This document shows, in pieces, positions 7,991 to 17,371 of a stretch of DNA of 64,000 nt. The DNA lies in contig JAJYWB010000015.1 of the NCBI GenBank assembly GCA_021791715.1, positions 1 to 64,000 on the forward strand, given 5' to 3'. The stretch comes from Planctomycetota bacterium. GTDB taxonomy: Bacteria; Planctomycetota; Planctomycetia; Isosphaerales; Isosphaeraceae. The position numbers and the translations under genes are program-made. Position 1 is the stretch's first letter. Every line of letters starts with the position of its first letter. The notes beneath the pieces are model-generated. The model saw nothing but the letters and a program-made list of their open reading frames with translations. It made no database searches and was not told the origin of the DNA.

Positions 7991-10900
7991 TTACGTCTTT
8001 ACATCTAAAATTGATTTCACCAATTCGACGATGATCGACGCCTTGGGGCGTTTTTCCTCGAGCGGAACGTAAGCGGTCTTATCGTCGGCGATTCGTACCA
8101 TGCCTGGGTGAATTTTGGCGAGTCGACCGATTCGTTCTTTGCTTTGATACGTGAGCACGGCGTAATCGTCTTCGACGTGAATCCTCACGATCCGCCATCT
8201 CCCCGCCAGAACCCGCAATTCGTTCTCGCGAAGCAGGTTTTCGGCGGGAAGAGGCGGCGGACCGAAGCGGTCGATCAGCTCCTGACGAAAATCGGCGAGG
8301 TGCTCGATCGTCCGAATTCTGCCCAACCGACGATAAAGCTCGACCTTGAGCCGATGCCCCGAAACGTAATCGCGCGGCAAATACGCCCGCCACGCGAGCT
8401 CGACCGTGCAATCGGTCTCGGCCCGCCCCGGCTTGTTTAACAACGCACCGACAGCCGATTCCAAAAGTGAACAATAAAGTTCGTATCCGACCGCCTCGAT
8501 ATGTCCCGATTGTTCCGAACCCAATATGTTGCCCGCGCCTCGAATCTCGAGATCGCGGAGCGCGATCTTAAACCCCGCTCCGAGCTCGGTGAACTCTTCG
8601 ATCGCCTTCAAACGTTTCACCGCGTTCTCGCTGATCGTGCGATCGGGATCGAGCAATAAATACGCGTAAGCGCGATGTTTATACCTGCCCACGCGTCCTC
8701 TTAGTTGGTGTAAATCGGCGAGGCCGTGCCGATCGGCGTCGTTGATGATGATCGTGTTCACGTTGGGGATATCGAGCCCCGATTCGATAATCGTCGTCGC
8801 CAGCAAAATATCGGCCTCGTGGCGAATGAACGAAAGCATCGTCCGCTCGAGGGCGTCGCCGGCCATTTGTCCGTGCGCGATCGCGATCCGCGCCTCGGGG
8901 ACGATCGCCTTGATCCGATCGGCTACCGATTCAATATCATGAACACGATTATGAACGAAATAAACCTGACCGTCGCGGTTGAGCTCGCGATAAATCGCGT
9001 CTCGAATCAAGATCGGATCGAATCGCGAGATCCTCGTTTCGATCGCCTTGCGGTCGGGAGGGGGAGTCTCGAGATTCGAGATATCGCGCAGGCCGATCAA
9101 ACTCATGTGCAACGTTCGAGGAATCGGAGTCGCCGAGAGAGTAAGCACGTCGACCGTCGTTCTCAGCGATTTGAGCCATTCTTTATCCTCGACGCCGAAC
9201 CGCTGCTCCTCGTCGATGATGACGAGCCCAAGATCGCGGAACGACACGTCTTTCTGAACGATTCGATGCGTTCCGATCAAAATATCCACTTTTCCTTCGG
9301 ACGCGCGCTTCAGAACGTCGCGCACCTCGGATTTGGGTCGAAAGCGATTGATCGTCTCGATCACGAACGGGAATTCGGCCATCCGCGCCGAAAAACTCCG
9401 ATGATGCTGCTCGGCGAGGATCGTCGTCGGAACGAGAACCGCGACCTGCTTCCCCGCGTCGATCGCCTTGAACGCGGCGCGAATCGCGACCTCGGTTTTA
9501 CCGTAGCCGACGTCGCCGCAAATCAACCGATCCATCGGTCTTGATTTGGACATGTCCGCCTTCACCGATTCGATCGCGCGCAACTGGTCGGGCGTTTCCT
9601 GATACGGAAAAGCCGCCTCGAACTCGGCCGTCCATCGGCTGTCGTCGACGGGATACGCGATCCCGGGCTTCGTCTCCCGCGCCGCCTGAATATCGATCAG
9701 CTCCGAGGCGAGATCGAGAACCGCCTCGGCGACCCGTTTTTTCCGCTTCTCCCACGTCGACGTTCCAAGCTTCGATAATTGCGGATTCGCTTTTCCCCCG
9801 CCGACATATTTTTGTACGAGATTAACCTTGGCGATCGGGACGAACATTCGCGCGCCTCCCGCGAATTCGAGCAGCAAAGTCTCCTCGATGTGATCGTCGG
9901 CCTTATCCACCATCTGGAGCCCGCGGTAAACCGCGATCCCGTGGCTTAAATGGACGACGAGATCCCCCTCGTTCAAATCGAGGAAACTGTCGATCGCCCT
10001 CGTTTCGTACCGCCGTTTCGTCGTCGGCCGACGAACGTCGGGTCGAGCGAACAGCTCGTGATCGCCGATCACCGCGAGCCGCGATTCGACGAGCCGAAAG
10101 CCCGACCGAATCCGACCGACCAGGAGAGTCAGTCGTCCCTCGGTCGAAAGCTTCATATCGCCGAAAACATCGCGCAAACGTTCGCTTTCAGCCTCATTAT
10201 GACACAAAATCACAACATGATCGTTAACCGCGGTCGTTTCGAGCTCGTTCTTAACCTTGGCGAGATCTCCCGAAAACCGTTCGACGCTCTCGATCCGAAG
10301 CCTGCACGTCGTCTCGAGCGAAGCCCCCGCGATCGTCGACAACGCGACCGACGGATAGCGAATCAACTTGGCGAAAGTCGATTCGACGTTCGTCAACCCG
10401 GTCGGGTCGTCGACCCGCGCCAGATAACGGCTCCCTTCCTGCTTCAGATCGACCGGCTCGACGAGCGCCGACCAGGTTTCCTCGGGTAAATAATCACATA
10501 AATGCGCAAGTTGATCGGGCTTTGTCGGATCGAGCGGCGGGATGATCGTCAGGCCGATCGAGCGAAGCCGGTCGTGCGATCGTTGCGTTTCGGGATCGAA
10601 CGCGCGGATCGATTCGATCTCGTCGCCGAAAAGCTCGATCCGCGTCGGCTCGGCCGAATCGGGTGCGAAAACGTCGACGATTCCGCCTCGAATGCTGAAC
10701 TCTCCCGCGACCTCGACCACTTCCACACGCGTCATACCGCGGTCGACGAGCCACCGGCTCAGTTCATCTAGATCGAGCGTATCGCCGACGGCGATCGTGC
10801 GCGAAAGCCGAGCGACAAGCTCTGGTTTGGGGACGGGCTGCATCAGAGCCTGAAACGGTGCGACGATGAATCGCGGCGCTTCTCCGCGAGCGAGCTTTTT

Positions 10901-11287
10901 GAGAACGCGAAGCCGCGCGCCCTGGATTTCGTCACGCGCGTCGATCTCACGCTGAGATCGCTCCCACGCCGGAAAGATGTCGGGGACGATTCCCGAAAAG
11001 GTCGCGACGTCGTCGCGGAAATCGTCGACGTCTCCCACATGAGCGAGGACGATCAGAATCGTTTTGGGAGCGTGCGAGCCGAGCGAGGCGACGACGAGCG
11101 GGCACGCCGAACCCCACGCTCCGTCGACGGTCGCTCCGCGTCCCGTCTTGAGCGCCGCGAGGATCTGCGCGAACCCCTCGGCGTGCTGAATCAGCCGCGT
11201 CAGATCCTTGATCGAGTGGATCGCGGGACCCGATTCGGGCGTGATGGAAGGCGACATGCGCCCGACCGTTCCCACTTTCCGAGGCAT
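7991..11287 (-). CDS. mfd: Transcription-repair coupling factor Mfd
   Basis: A ~1098-residue SF2 translocase that removes RNA polymerase stalled at DNA damage and recruits UvrA. In order: a UvrB-like N-terminal module (FSIRGGIVDVFAPDSAEPTR), the RNA polymerase-interacting domain (LNEGDLVVHLSHGIAVYRG), the ATPase with Walker A GDVGYGKTEVA and the DEEQ box (IIDEEQRFGV), the QxxGRxGR-type motif HQLRGRVGR, and the C-terminal TRCF domain that masks the UvrA site. Length is normal. I chose the ATG at 11287 because GAGGG precedes it by ~10 nt; a TTG at 11362 and an ATG at 11257 are alternatives. It lies 90 bp downstream of an unrecognised minus-strand gene and may share its transcript. Confidence 0.96.
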   Translation of the reverse strand: MPRKVGTVGRMSPSITPESGPAIHSIKDLTRLIQHAEGFAQILAALKTGRGATVDGAWGSACPLVVASLGSHAPKTILIVLAHVGDVDDFRDDVATFSGIVPDIFPAWERSQREIDARDEIQGARLRVLKKLARGEAPRFIVAPFQALMQPVPKPELVARLSRTIAVGDTLDLDELSRWLVDRGMTRVEVVEVAGEFSIRGGIVDVFAPDSAEPTRIELFGDEIESIRAFDPETQRSHDRLRSIGLTIIPPLDPTKPDQLAHLCDYLPEETWSALVEPVDLKQEGSRYLARVDDPTGLTNVESTFAKLIRYPSVALSTIAGASLETTCRLRIESVERFSGDLAKVKNELETTAVNDHVVILCHNEAESERLRDVFGDMKLSTEGRLTLLVGRIRSGFRLVESRLAVIGDHELFARPDVRRPTTKRRYETRAIDSFLDLNEGDLVVHLSHGIAVYRGLQMVDKADDHIEETLLLEFAGGARMFVPIAKVNLVQKYVGGGKANPQLSKLGTSTWEKRKKRVAEAVLDLASELIDIQAARETKPGIAYPVDDSRWTAEFEAAFPYQETPDQLRAIESVKADMSKSRPMDRLICGDVGYGKTEVAIRAAFKAIDAGKQVAVLVPTTILAEQHHRSFSARMAEFPFVIETINRFRPKSEVRDVLKRASEGKVDILIGTHRIVQKDVSFRDLGLVIIDEEQRFGVEDKEWLKSLRTTVDVLTLSATPIPRTLHMSLIGLRDISNLETPPPDRKAIETRISRFDPILIRDAIYRELNRDGQVYFVHNRVHDIESVADRIKAIVPEARIAIAHGQMAGDALERTMLSFIRHEADILLATTIIESGLDIPNVNTIIINDADRHGLADLHQLRGRVGRYKHRAYAYLLLDPDRTISENAVKRLKAIEEFTELGAGFKIALRDLEIRGAGNILGSEQSGHIEAVGYELYCSLLESAVGALLNKPGRAETDCTVELAWRAYLPRDYVSGHRLKVELYRRLGRIRTIEHLADFRQELIDRFGPPPLPAENLLRENELRVLAGRWRIVRIHVEDDYAVLTYQSKERIGRLAKIHPGMVRIADDKTAYVPLEEKRPKASIIVELVKSILDVKT

Positions 11288-11377
11288 ACGGCTGACGTCC
11301 CTCGATCGTCCTGGATCGTCTGGAATCGGGTCGAACGGCTCTTCCAGGCGAAAGCTCCGCAACCCCGGAACATTATC

Positions 11378-12346
11378 CTAAACCGAGCGACGCGTGCTTT
11401 TCGAGGCGAGTTCTCGTTTCAGGTCGATTCGATCAAGAACGAACGCGAGATCGGCGAGATCGCACGGAAAATCAAGGCACGCGGCCGCTCCCAGCCGCCG
11501 CGCTTCAAGATCGCGCACGCGATCCGCGCAACCGATCAAGGCGACGATCGCGTTCCGCTCCGCCGCCCCAAAAAACAAATCGATTCGATCGCGCTCGAAC
11601 GTCGGATCGATCCAGATCAACGTGGATTCTTGAATGTTCAATAAATCACCATCATCGACGACGATCGCGGGATCGCGGCCGAAATCGCGGCACGCCTCGG
11701 CGATCGTTCGGCGGATCGCGTGATTTCCTCCCAGAATCGCGACGGGGGAACGTTCACAGGGCGTCGAGAGGCGCGCGGAATCGGCGTTAACGTAAAGCGC
11801 GATCGTCTCTCGCGCCGAGGTTTCGGCCAGGATCGCGTCGAATTTGGTTCGAGAGCGATTCCATTCACGATAACGCAAGTAATCACCCGAGCAAAGGATG
11901 ATCTTATGACGCGCCGCGGGATCGATCGTGCGAATCGCGGCGAGGCGGTCGATTTCGATCGGTCGCGGGTTCGATCGATGCGCGATGATCACGTGATCTT
12001 GATCAAGTTCGCGGGCGAATCGGCCGAGATCGGGAATGAGATCGCGACAATCCCAGGCGCGATCGAGATCGGGGATCGCTCGAGCGATCGCGCTCGCGTA
12101 GGGATCCTCGCGATCGCCGAAAAAGACGACGCGAACACTCCGCGCGATCGATCGAACCGCGTCGCTTGTTTTGGGATTTCTTGGTTCGTTACACTTTGAT
12201 TCTTTGTTCTCGAAGTCTTCACTCTTTGATTCAACACGCGATCGCTCGAACGACGCCGAGCCCGACGCGGCTCGATCTCGAGACGCGGCGTGTTCGCTTC
12301 GGCGGCGATCGGCGGTTCGACCGAAATGAGATCGATAATCAAACAT
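11378..12346 (-). CDS. Protein with two receiver-like domains, unknown function
   Basis: A 322-residue protein. The first ~70 residues are low-complexity and charged. Residues ~70-190 (VRVVFFGDREDPYASAIARA...) and ~200-315 (VAILGGNHAIRRTIAEACRD... ending GAAACLDFPCDLADLAFVL) each follow the alternating strand/helix pattern of response-regulator receiver domains, including a closing segment like the KPxd region. The phospho-acceptor Asp and the conserved Lys are not clearly present, so these would be pseudo-receivers. The ATG at 12346 has GGATG upstream and no other in-frame start is visible. It precedes mfd on the same strand by 90 bp. Function unknown; a link to stress or repair is only suggested by position. 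Confidence 0.5.
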   Translation of the reverse strand: MFDYRSHFGRTADRRRSEHAASRDRAASGSASFERSRVESKSEDFENKESKCNEPRNPKTSDAVRSIARSVRVVFFGDREDPYASAIARAIPDLDRAWDCRDLIPDLGRFARELDQDHVIIAHRSNPRPIEIDRLAAIRTIDPAARHKIILCSGDYLRYREWNRSRTKFDAILAETSARETIALYVNADSARLSTPCERSPVAILGGNHAIRRTIAEACRDFGRDPAIVVDDGDLLNIQESTLIWIDPTFERDRIDLFFGAAERNAIVALIGCADRVRDLEARRLGAAACLDFPCDLADLAFVLDRIDLKRELASKSTRRSV

Positions 12347-12770
12347 GTTTCATCCGTGACGATTTCAGCCGATAAGGATACGAGCGGATCGCATCGATCC
12401 TACGCTCGGGTAATGTATCGCGAACCGAGCGGGTCGGCAACGCCGAAGGGAGGAACGAGCGACGTTTTAATCTTTGTATAATAAATAATAATATTTTAAA
12501 TAATTAGGTATGCAGTCGATTCGTTTGATATAAAATCTTCGGATCGGCTTGACCGACGAAGATCGACTCGCGGGTGGAATCGGGTCGTCATCGCAAAGCG
12601 GGCGGGCCGAACCGCCGACCCGCGACGATCGAGAATCGATCGAACGCGAGGCTCTTAAAAGATCTAAACGTGAAAAAACAATTTTATCAGTCTTTTTATG
12701 GGAAAACTCCGTCGAATCACTTGACGGCGATCGATCATGGGCGTCAAGATCGAGTCGGGAGGAACGAAAC
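12347..12770. other. Divergent intergenic region before parD
   Basis: It separates the minus-strand receiver-like gene from parD. There is a clear AT-rich island at about 12470-12540, unlike the flanking DNA, with a TATAAT at 12477-12482 but no convincing -35 element. The rest is GATC-rich and holds only shadow frames. Confidence 0.4.
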
Positions 12771-13034
12771 ATGGCCGAGATCACGTTCGAGTTGTCCAAG
12801 GAATTGAAGGCGTTCGTCGAAAGCCAAGCGAAGATTGATGGTTTCGCCACATCGGGCGAATACCTCGTCGCGATGATCCGCGAACTGCGTAAGAAAAAGG
12901 CCGAGTCGGTGATCATCGGCAAGATGCGTGAGGCGATCGAGAGCGGGCCCGCCGAACCGATGACTCGCGAGGATTGGGCGCAGCTCGAAACGCTAGTTTG
13001 GGAACGACAAAAGAAACAGAATGTGGAACGGTGA
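12771..13034 (+). CDS. parD: ParD-family type II antitoxin
   Basis: An 87-residue protein, normal for ParD. The N-terminal part (TFELSKELKAFVESQ, then DGFATSGEYLVAMIRELRK) is the ribbon-helix-helix DNA-binding fold that autoregulates the operon; the C-terminal ~35 residues (IESGPAEPMTREDW...) form the toxin-binding tail. GGGAGGA lies 9 nt before the ATG. The open frame extends further upstream but that part has no family character. It overlaps the parE start by a few bases (GTG at 13031), as in coupled toxin-antitoxin pairs. The antitoxin looks intact although its toxin is broken. Confidence 0.85.
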   Translation: MAEITFELSKELKAFVESQAKIDGFATSGEYLVAMIRELRKKKAESVIIGKMREAIESGPAEPMTREDWAQLETLVWERQKKQNVER

Positions 13035-13654
13035 TATCCTCCATCGTCGTCAAACACATATCGGCCCTACGCGACTTGGATAAGGCCTCTTCTTATATCC
13101 AACGCCAAAGCGGTCCCGAGAGAGCGATCCAATTTCTCCGCAACGCCGAGATCACTTTTTCGAAGTCGGCTTCAAGGCCAATATTGGGAGCGATTTACGA
13201 AAATGCAGACTCTCAATTTCAAGATCTCAGTGGCTATGCGGAAAGAAAACAGCATGGATCGCGTGAATTGAGGCCGAACGAGAAATTGGGAGGGCGAACC
13301 TCCCGGTGAGCCGCATTATGATGTTTGCGTTTATTTACCGATTAAACGGCCTCGTCGCCGGAGTTTACTAAAAGAGGCTCACCGGGAGGTTCGCCCTCCC
13401 AATAAATAGAACCGACATCTAGATTATTAACATGTAGTGGTTTTATTGGCAAATTGGCGCCGAAATCGGAAAAATCGTGCCGATAGGGCTTCTAGATCTT
13501 TTCCGGAAAGCCTTTCAGAGTTTTCTCCGTCTCTCGCTTCAAGAATTATCTCGTATTCTATCGGCCGATCGACGACGGAATCGAAGTGTTACGCGTTTTG
13601 CACGGAGCGCGCGACATTCAAAACATCTTGGCAAAAGACGACGATTCGCTTTGA
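13031..13654 (+). pseudogene. parE: Interrupted parE toxin gene
   Basis: The first part (GTG 13031 to about 13243) encodes a ParE N-terminus: ALRDLDKASSYIQRQSGPER, FLRNAEITFSK, then GAIYENADSQFQDLSG. The second part (about 13513-13651, stop 13652-13654), in another frame, encodes the ParE C-terminus: FRVFSVSRFKNYLVFYRPI followed by DDGIEVLRVLHGARDI. Joined, they would give ~118 residues, close to a normal RelE/ParE toxin. About 265 bp lie between them, including the palindromic element at 13285-13403, and the frame is lost. The hexamer GGAAAG occurs at both edges of the inserted stretch (13240-13245 and 13505-13510) and may be a target duplication, though so short a match could be chance. Confidence 0.75.
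13285..13403. repeat. Palindromic element, copy 3, inside parE
   Basis: The most perfect copy: ATTGGGAGGGCGAACCTCCC at the left is matched by its exact complement at the right, the inverted repeat running to GGTGAGCC inside (~28 bp each side). The middle differs from copies 1 and 2 at 14-297, so only the ends are conserved. Its place within a toxin gene is good evidence that the element moves or has moved. Confidence 0.85.
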
Positions 13655-13656
13655 AT

Positions 13657-13686
13657 GAATCGCCGACGGCGCTCCGCCGGCGATTC
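13657..13686. terminator. Hairpin between convergent genes
   Basis: GAATCGCCG (13657-13665) pairs with CGGCGATTC (13678-13686), a perfect 9-bp stem with a 12-nt loop, three bases after the parE stop. There is no T-run on the plus strand. It sits between the parE remnant and the convergent oxidoreductase gene and may stop transcription from both sides. Confidence 0.45.
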
Positions 13687-13757
13687 GGATCAAATCCAAT
13701 GGGATGAAACGTCATTACGTTTCAAATCGTAAATCGATCGACGCGAGCCGACCGATT

Positions 13758-15077
13758 TCAAACGGTCGACGGCCAGGGGTAAACGTAAGGCGCGCGGTAA
13801 TCGCGACGAAGAAGCTTATTCGCCGCGTCGTCGCCGACGATCACCTGTTTTTCGCCGTCCCACTCGACGCTGCGGCCGAGCTTCATCGAAAGCATCCCCA
13901 GCAGGCTCATCGTCGTCGACCGGTGGCCGATCTCGATATCGCAAACCGAACGCCGCTTCTCTTTGATCGCTCCCAGAAAATCGGCGAAAAGCTCGCGAAT
14001 GTTCTGCTGATCGGGCTCGTGAAGCTGCGCGGGGAACGTGATCACCGATTTTTTGGAGTCCCACGGATAAAACGTCCAGCCGTCGAGCCAGCCCATGTGA
14101 AACGTCCCCTCGGTACCGTAAAAATAGCACCCGAGGTTGTGCTTCTCGGCCTCGTTGCCGGCGTAGAGTCGATGTTCCCACGTCGCGGTGAACGTTTCGA
14201 ACTCGAACGTCGCCACCTGGGTATCGGGCGAGTTCGTGTTGTCTTCAAGGATATGACGAGCCCCGAATGAACTGACCTTTTTCGGGTATTTCTCCTCGGT
14301 CCACCAGAGGATTTGGTCCATCCAGTGAATCCCCCAATCGCCGAGCTGGCCGTTGGCGTAATCGAGGAACATCCGGAAGCCCTTGGGATGCATTTTGGGA
14401 TTGTAGTGACACAAAGGCGCCGGGCCGCACCACATGTCCCAATCGAGCTCTTTGGGGGGCTCGGCGTCGGCGACTTTTTCGCCTTTGCCGCCGGGATAAT
14501 GGACGAACGCGCGCACCATGCCGATCTTCCCCGCGCGGCCTTCTTTAAGGAACTTCATCCCCGAGATGTTGTGGGGCGAGACGCGGCGGTGCGTGCCGAC
14601 CTGGCATACGCGGTCGGTATCGCGCGCCGCTTGAACCATGGCGCGTCCCTCGTTGATCGTATGACAAATCGGCTTTTCCACATACACGTGCGCGCCCGCT
14701 TTCATCGCGGCGATCGCGATCAGCGGATGCCAGTGATCGGGAGTCGCCACGATGACGATCTCGGGCTTCTCGCGGTCGAGCAGCTCGCGATAATCCTTGT
14801 AAACCTTGGGCGAATCGGCGGTCAGACCGGCGATCACCTTCTTCGACGATTCGATCTGACGGGTGTCGACGTCGGCGAGCGCGACGATTTGGCACGCGCC
14901 CGATTGGATCGCCTCGCGGACGATGTTCGTTCCCCACCACCCTGTTCCGACGAGCGCGGTTTTGTATTTTTTGGTTTCATCCTTGGCTTGAACGCCGAAC
15001 GAGAACCTGGGAAGCGCGGTCGCGAGCGCCGCGGCTGCGCCGCCGGCCCGCACGAATTCGCGTCGATTAATCGACAT
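13758..15077 (-). CDS. Tat-exported Gfo/Idh/MocA family oxidoreductase
   Basis: With the ATG at 15077 (AGGAGC 8 nt upstream) the product is 439 residues. It begins with a twin-arginine signal, NRREFVRAGG, followed by an Ala-rich stretch, so it is probably exported folded with its nucleotide bound. A Rossmann fold follows (ALVGTGWWGTN near 41-51) with the family's EKPICHT near residue 135 and the C-terminal alpha/beta domain. Such enzymes oxidise or reduce sugars and cyclitols using NAD(P); planctomycetes carry many copies. It is the last gene of a minus-strand set with a TIM-barrel isomerase and an SGNH esterase, which suggests breakdown of a modified sugar. Open frame upstream of 15077 lacks family similarity. 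Confidence 0.9.
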   Translation of the reverse strand: MSINRREFVRAGGAAAALATALPRFSFGVQAKDETKKYKTALVGTGWWGTNIVREAIQSGACQIVALADVDTRQIESSKKVIAGLTADSPKVYKDYRELLDREKPEIVIVATPDHWHPLIAIAAMKAGAHVYVEKPICHTINEGRAMVQAARDTDRVCQVGTHRRVSPHNISGMKFLKEGRAGKIGMVRAFVHYPGGKGEKVADAEPPKELDWDMWCGPAPLCHYNPKMHPKGFRMFLDYANGQLGDWGIHWMDQILWWTEEKYPKKVSSFGARHILEDNTNSPDTQVATFEFETFTATWEHRLYAGNEAEKHNLGCYFYGTEGTFHMGWLDGWTFYPWDSKKSVITFPAQLHEPDQQNIRELFADFLGAIKEKRRSVCDIEIGHRSTTMSLLGMLSMKLGRSVEWDGEKQVIVGDDAANKLLRRDYRAPYVYPWPSTV

Positions 15078-15135
15078 CAATGTTGCTCCTAAGTTGTGAA
15101 CGTTTATCCTTGATAAAGCCTTACCGCGCTTCCGT

Positions 15136-16083
15136 TCACGACTTGGCGAGCGCCTCGCGGACGACCTTGCGCATCTTTTCGACTCCCGTCCGCGCCACGG
15201 CGCGCGCATCCTGCTTCCAATAACCCCGGTTGAACAGCTCGAGCGAAAGCATGCCGCGAAAGCCGATATCGCGGAGATCACGGATCAATTCGCCGAGCGG
15301 AGCGACGCCGTCGCCGGGATAAACGCGTTGGGCGTCGTCGATCGTTTCCCGCGGCGGATCCGCGGGATAATCGTTGAAATGAAAAACCGAAAGAGCCGAG
15401 CCCGCGAGCATCCGGATCCCGCGCGGCCGCGATCCACCCTTGTGCAAATGATATACGTCGGCGAGGATGCAAGCCGATGGATGTCCCGATTCGACCGCGA
15501 CGAGCGCCGCCTCGCCGAGCCTCGTGAGCGTTTTCGAGAATCCCCAAACCTCGACCTCGGGGACGACTCCGATCGCCTCGCCGAGTTCGATCAAAGCGCG
15601 GTAACGATCGGCGACACGTCGGAGATCGCCGATCCGATGATCGGTCGCTCCCGAAGGGGGCGCCGCGATCCTCTTGCCGCCGATCGCCTCGGCGAGCTCC
15701 ATGTTCCGCCGCGCCTCGACGAATCCCTTGGCGCGACGCGCGTCGTCGTCGACCGCCCAATCAAAAAAGCCGATCACGCTCTCGACCTTCAGCCCCGCGT
15801 CGGCGATCCGCTTGCGCAAATCGCGCAAACTTTTACCTCGCTCCACATAATTGTCGATCTCGTTGATCCAGGGCTCGATTCCCTGATACCCCGCCTCCGC
15901 GGCGATCGCCACCTCCTCCTCGATCGGCACGTTCTGACCACGAATCGTGCTCGTGTTCAAACAATACCCGAAAGGCTCGTCGGCGGCCATCTCGGCGCCC
16001 TCGACAGCGGTCGAAAAAGTCGTCCCGCCGACGGCGCCGACCGCGGCCGCCGCCCGCAACACCTCGCGTCGATTCAAAGACAT
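15136..16083 (-). CDS. Tat-exported sugar phosphate isomerase/epimerase-like TIM barrel
   Basis: A 315-residue protein with the Tat motif NRREVLRAAAAVG at its N-terminus. The rest follows the AP endonuclease 2/xylose isomerase-like barrel: YQGIEPWINE early, VVPEVEVWGF in the middle, ACILADVYHLHKGG, FHFNDYPAD and GMLSLELFN near the end, supplying the Glu/Asp/His residues that bind the metal. The substrate is unknown; relatives include hydroxypyruvate isomerase and inosose enzymes. It lies 22 bp after the SGNH esterase and 58 bp before the oxidoreductase on the same strand, so the three are very likely one operon acting outside the cytoplasm. Confidence 0.88.
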   Translation of the reverse strand: MSLNRREVLRAAAAVGAVGGTTFSTAVEGAEMAADEPFGYCLNTSTIRGQNVPIEEEVAIAAEAGYQGIEPWINEIDNYVERGKSLRDLRKRIADAGLKVESVIGFFDWAVDDDARRAKGFVEARRNMELAEAIGGKRIAAPPSGATDHRIGDLRRVADRYRALIELGEAIGVVPEVEVWGFSKTLTRLGEAALVAVESGHPSACILADVYHLHKGGSRPRGIRMLAGSALSVFHFNDYPADPPRETIDDAQRVYPGDGVAPLGELIRDLRDIGFRGMLSLELFNRGYWKQDARAVARTGVEKMRKVVREALAKS

Positions 16084-16105
16084 TTTTTATAATCTCATGC
16101 TGAAA

Positions 16106-17371
16106 TCAAGATCTCGGTGTCAATTCATACTTGTGCGGTTTGGGAATCGCCGCGGCGCGTTGTTTTTCGATCAGATCGCGTTCGAGCGAGTCGATTCCCT
16201 CGAGAGCCTTCGCCAGGCTCGGCAGGCCGTCCTTCTCAAACGGCGTTTGGAGCATCCGCCACCGTTGAAAATGAACGTCGTTGTGCCGAATCGTCAAGTG
16301 ATGCACGTCGCGCGCCTGACGCGTCATCGGCGTGTCGAGCTCGGCGAGGTTGATCCCCTCGAGCAAAGCGTCCATCGTGAATTCGCCGACCGCCTGACCG
16401 TCGATCTTCAGCTCGTATTTCCCCGCGGTGACGCCGTAAACCTTAAGCGTTTCTTGATTGAGCGCCGGAATCACGTCCGACGACTTGACCGCGAGCGCGA
16501 CGACGGGATCTTTAAAATCGATCGGCATCGGCAGCGCCGAGTCGACTTGAGTCCATGAGATTCCGTCTTTTGTTTTCAAATCTTCAATCTTTGTGTTCTC
16601 TGATCGAATCGCCTTCGATCCGCCGAGGTCGATCTCGACCGCGGTGACGACGGCGGGCGCCCGCCACGCCTTCAATAAAGCCTCGGCCATCAGCAATTGT
16701 CCGCCGGGCCCCGGATGCACGCGATCGGCGATCAATTTGTCGGCTCGCGTCTTATCGAGTTCCATCGCTTTCTTCAGCGCACCGACGACCGGCGTGTTCA
16801 AATCGGCGAGCGTCGCCCCCTCTTTTTGAGCCAAATCCTTGACGAATTCGCCGTATTTCACCAAAACCGCGTTGTATCCCTCGGGAAAAGTCGGCGATCG
16901 CGTGACGTCGTCGAACGGCGAAGGCTGAATGAGCGTGAGCCGAACCCCGGGAAGGTGCGACTTGATCGATTCAACCATATGCCGATATCCCTTGGCGTAA
17001 ACGTCGAAAATACCCTGATCGAACGGTCGGTAACTCGCGTCGTTCATCCCCAGCATGATCGTCACCACCGTCGGCTTATACGCGAATACGTCGCGATCAA
17101 GCCTCACGTCGATCGGACCGCCTCCCCCCCCGGTCACGCGGTCTCCGCCCCATCCCGAATGAACGAACGAAACGTCGAGCTTAGGGAATCGTGTGATCAC
17201 ATATGTTTCGGTAAAAGTGGTATAAAGCCGTTGATCGGTAATGCTGTCTCCGTAAAAGACGACGCGATCGCCGCTCTTGAGAGCGAAATCGTCGGCCGCC
17301 TGGCACGCCGCCGAAACGACGAGGAATCCTAAGAGAACGACTACCCGCGTGGGGGGATGCAACCGCTTCAT
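16106..17371 (-). CDS. Secreted SGNH/GDSL hydrolase (carbohydrate esterase-like)
   Basis: A 421-residue protein with a typical signal peptide (VVVLLGFLVVSAACQA). Block I is VVFYGDSITD, with Ser near residue 43; block III gives GMND (IMLGMNDAS); block V is DRVHPGPGG, with the catalytic Asp/His pair. A ~170-residue C-terminal part with no recognised motif follows. The type is found in polysaccharide deacetylases such as rhamnogalacturonan and acetylxylan esterases. It heads the minus-strand operon with the isomerase and oxidoreductase, consistent with removing acyl groups from a sugar polymer before its sugars are processed. Confidence 0.88.
   Translation of the reverse strand: MKRLHPPTRVVVLLGFLVVSAACQAADDFALKSGDRVVFYGDSITDQRLYTTFTETYVITRFPKLDVSFVHSGWGGDRVTGGGGGPIDVRLDRDVFAYKPTVVTIMLGMNDASYRPFDQGIFDVYAKGYRHMVESIKSHLPGVRLTLIQPSPFDDVTRSPTFPEGYNAVLVKYGEFVKDLAQKEGATLADLNTPVVGALKKAMELDKTRADKLIADRVHPGPGGQLLMAEALLKAWRAPAVVTAVEIDLGGSKAIRSENTKIEDLKTKDGISWTQVDSALPMPIDFKDPVVALAVKSSDVIPALNQETLKVYGVTAGKYELKIDGQAVGEFTMDALLEGINLAELDTPMTRQARDVHHLTIRHNDVHFQRWRMLQTPFEKDGLPSLAKALEGIDSLERDLIEKQRAAAIPKPHKYELTPRS

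Noticed and set aside
12477-12482. TATAAT as the parD promoter
   Set aside because: No -35 element at the right distance and ~290 bp from parD; noted only within the gap.
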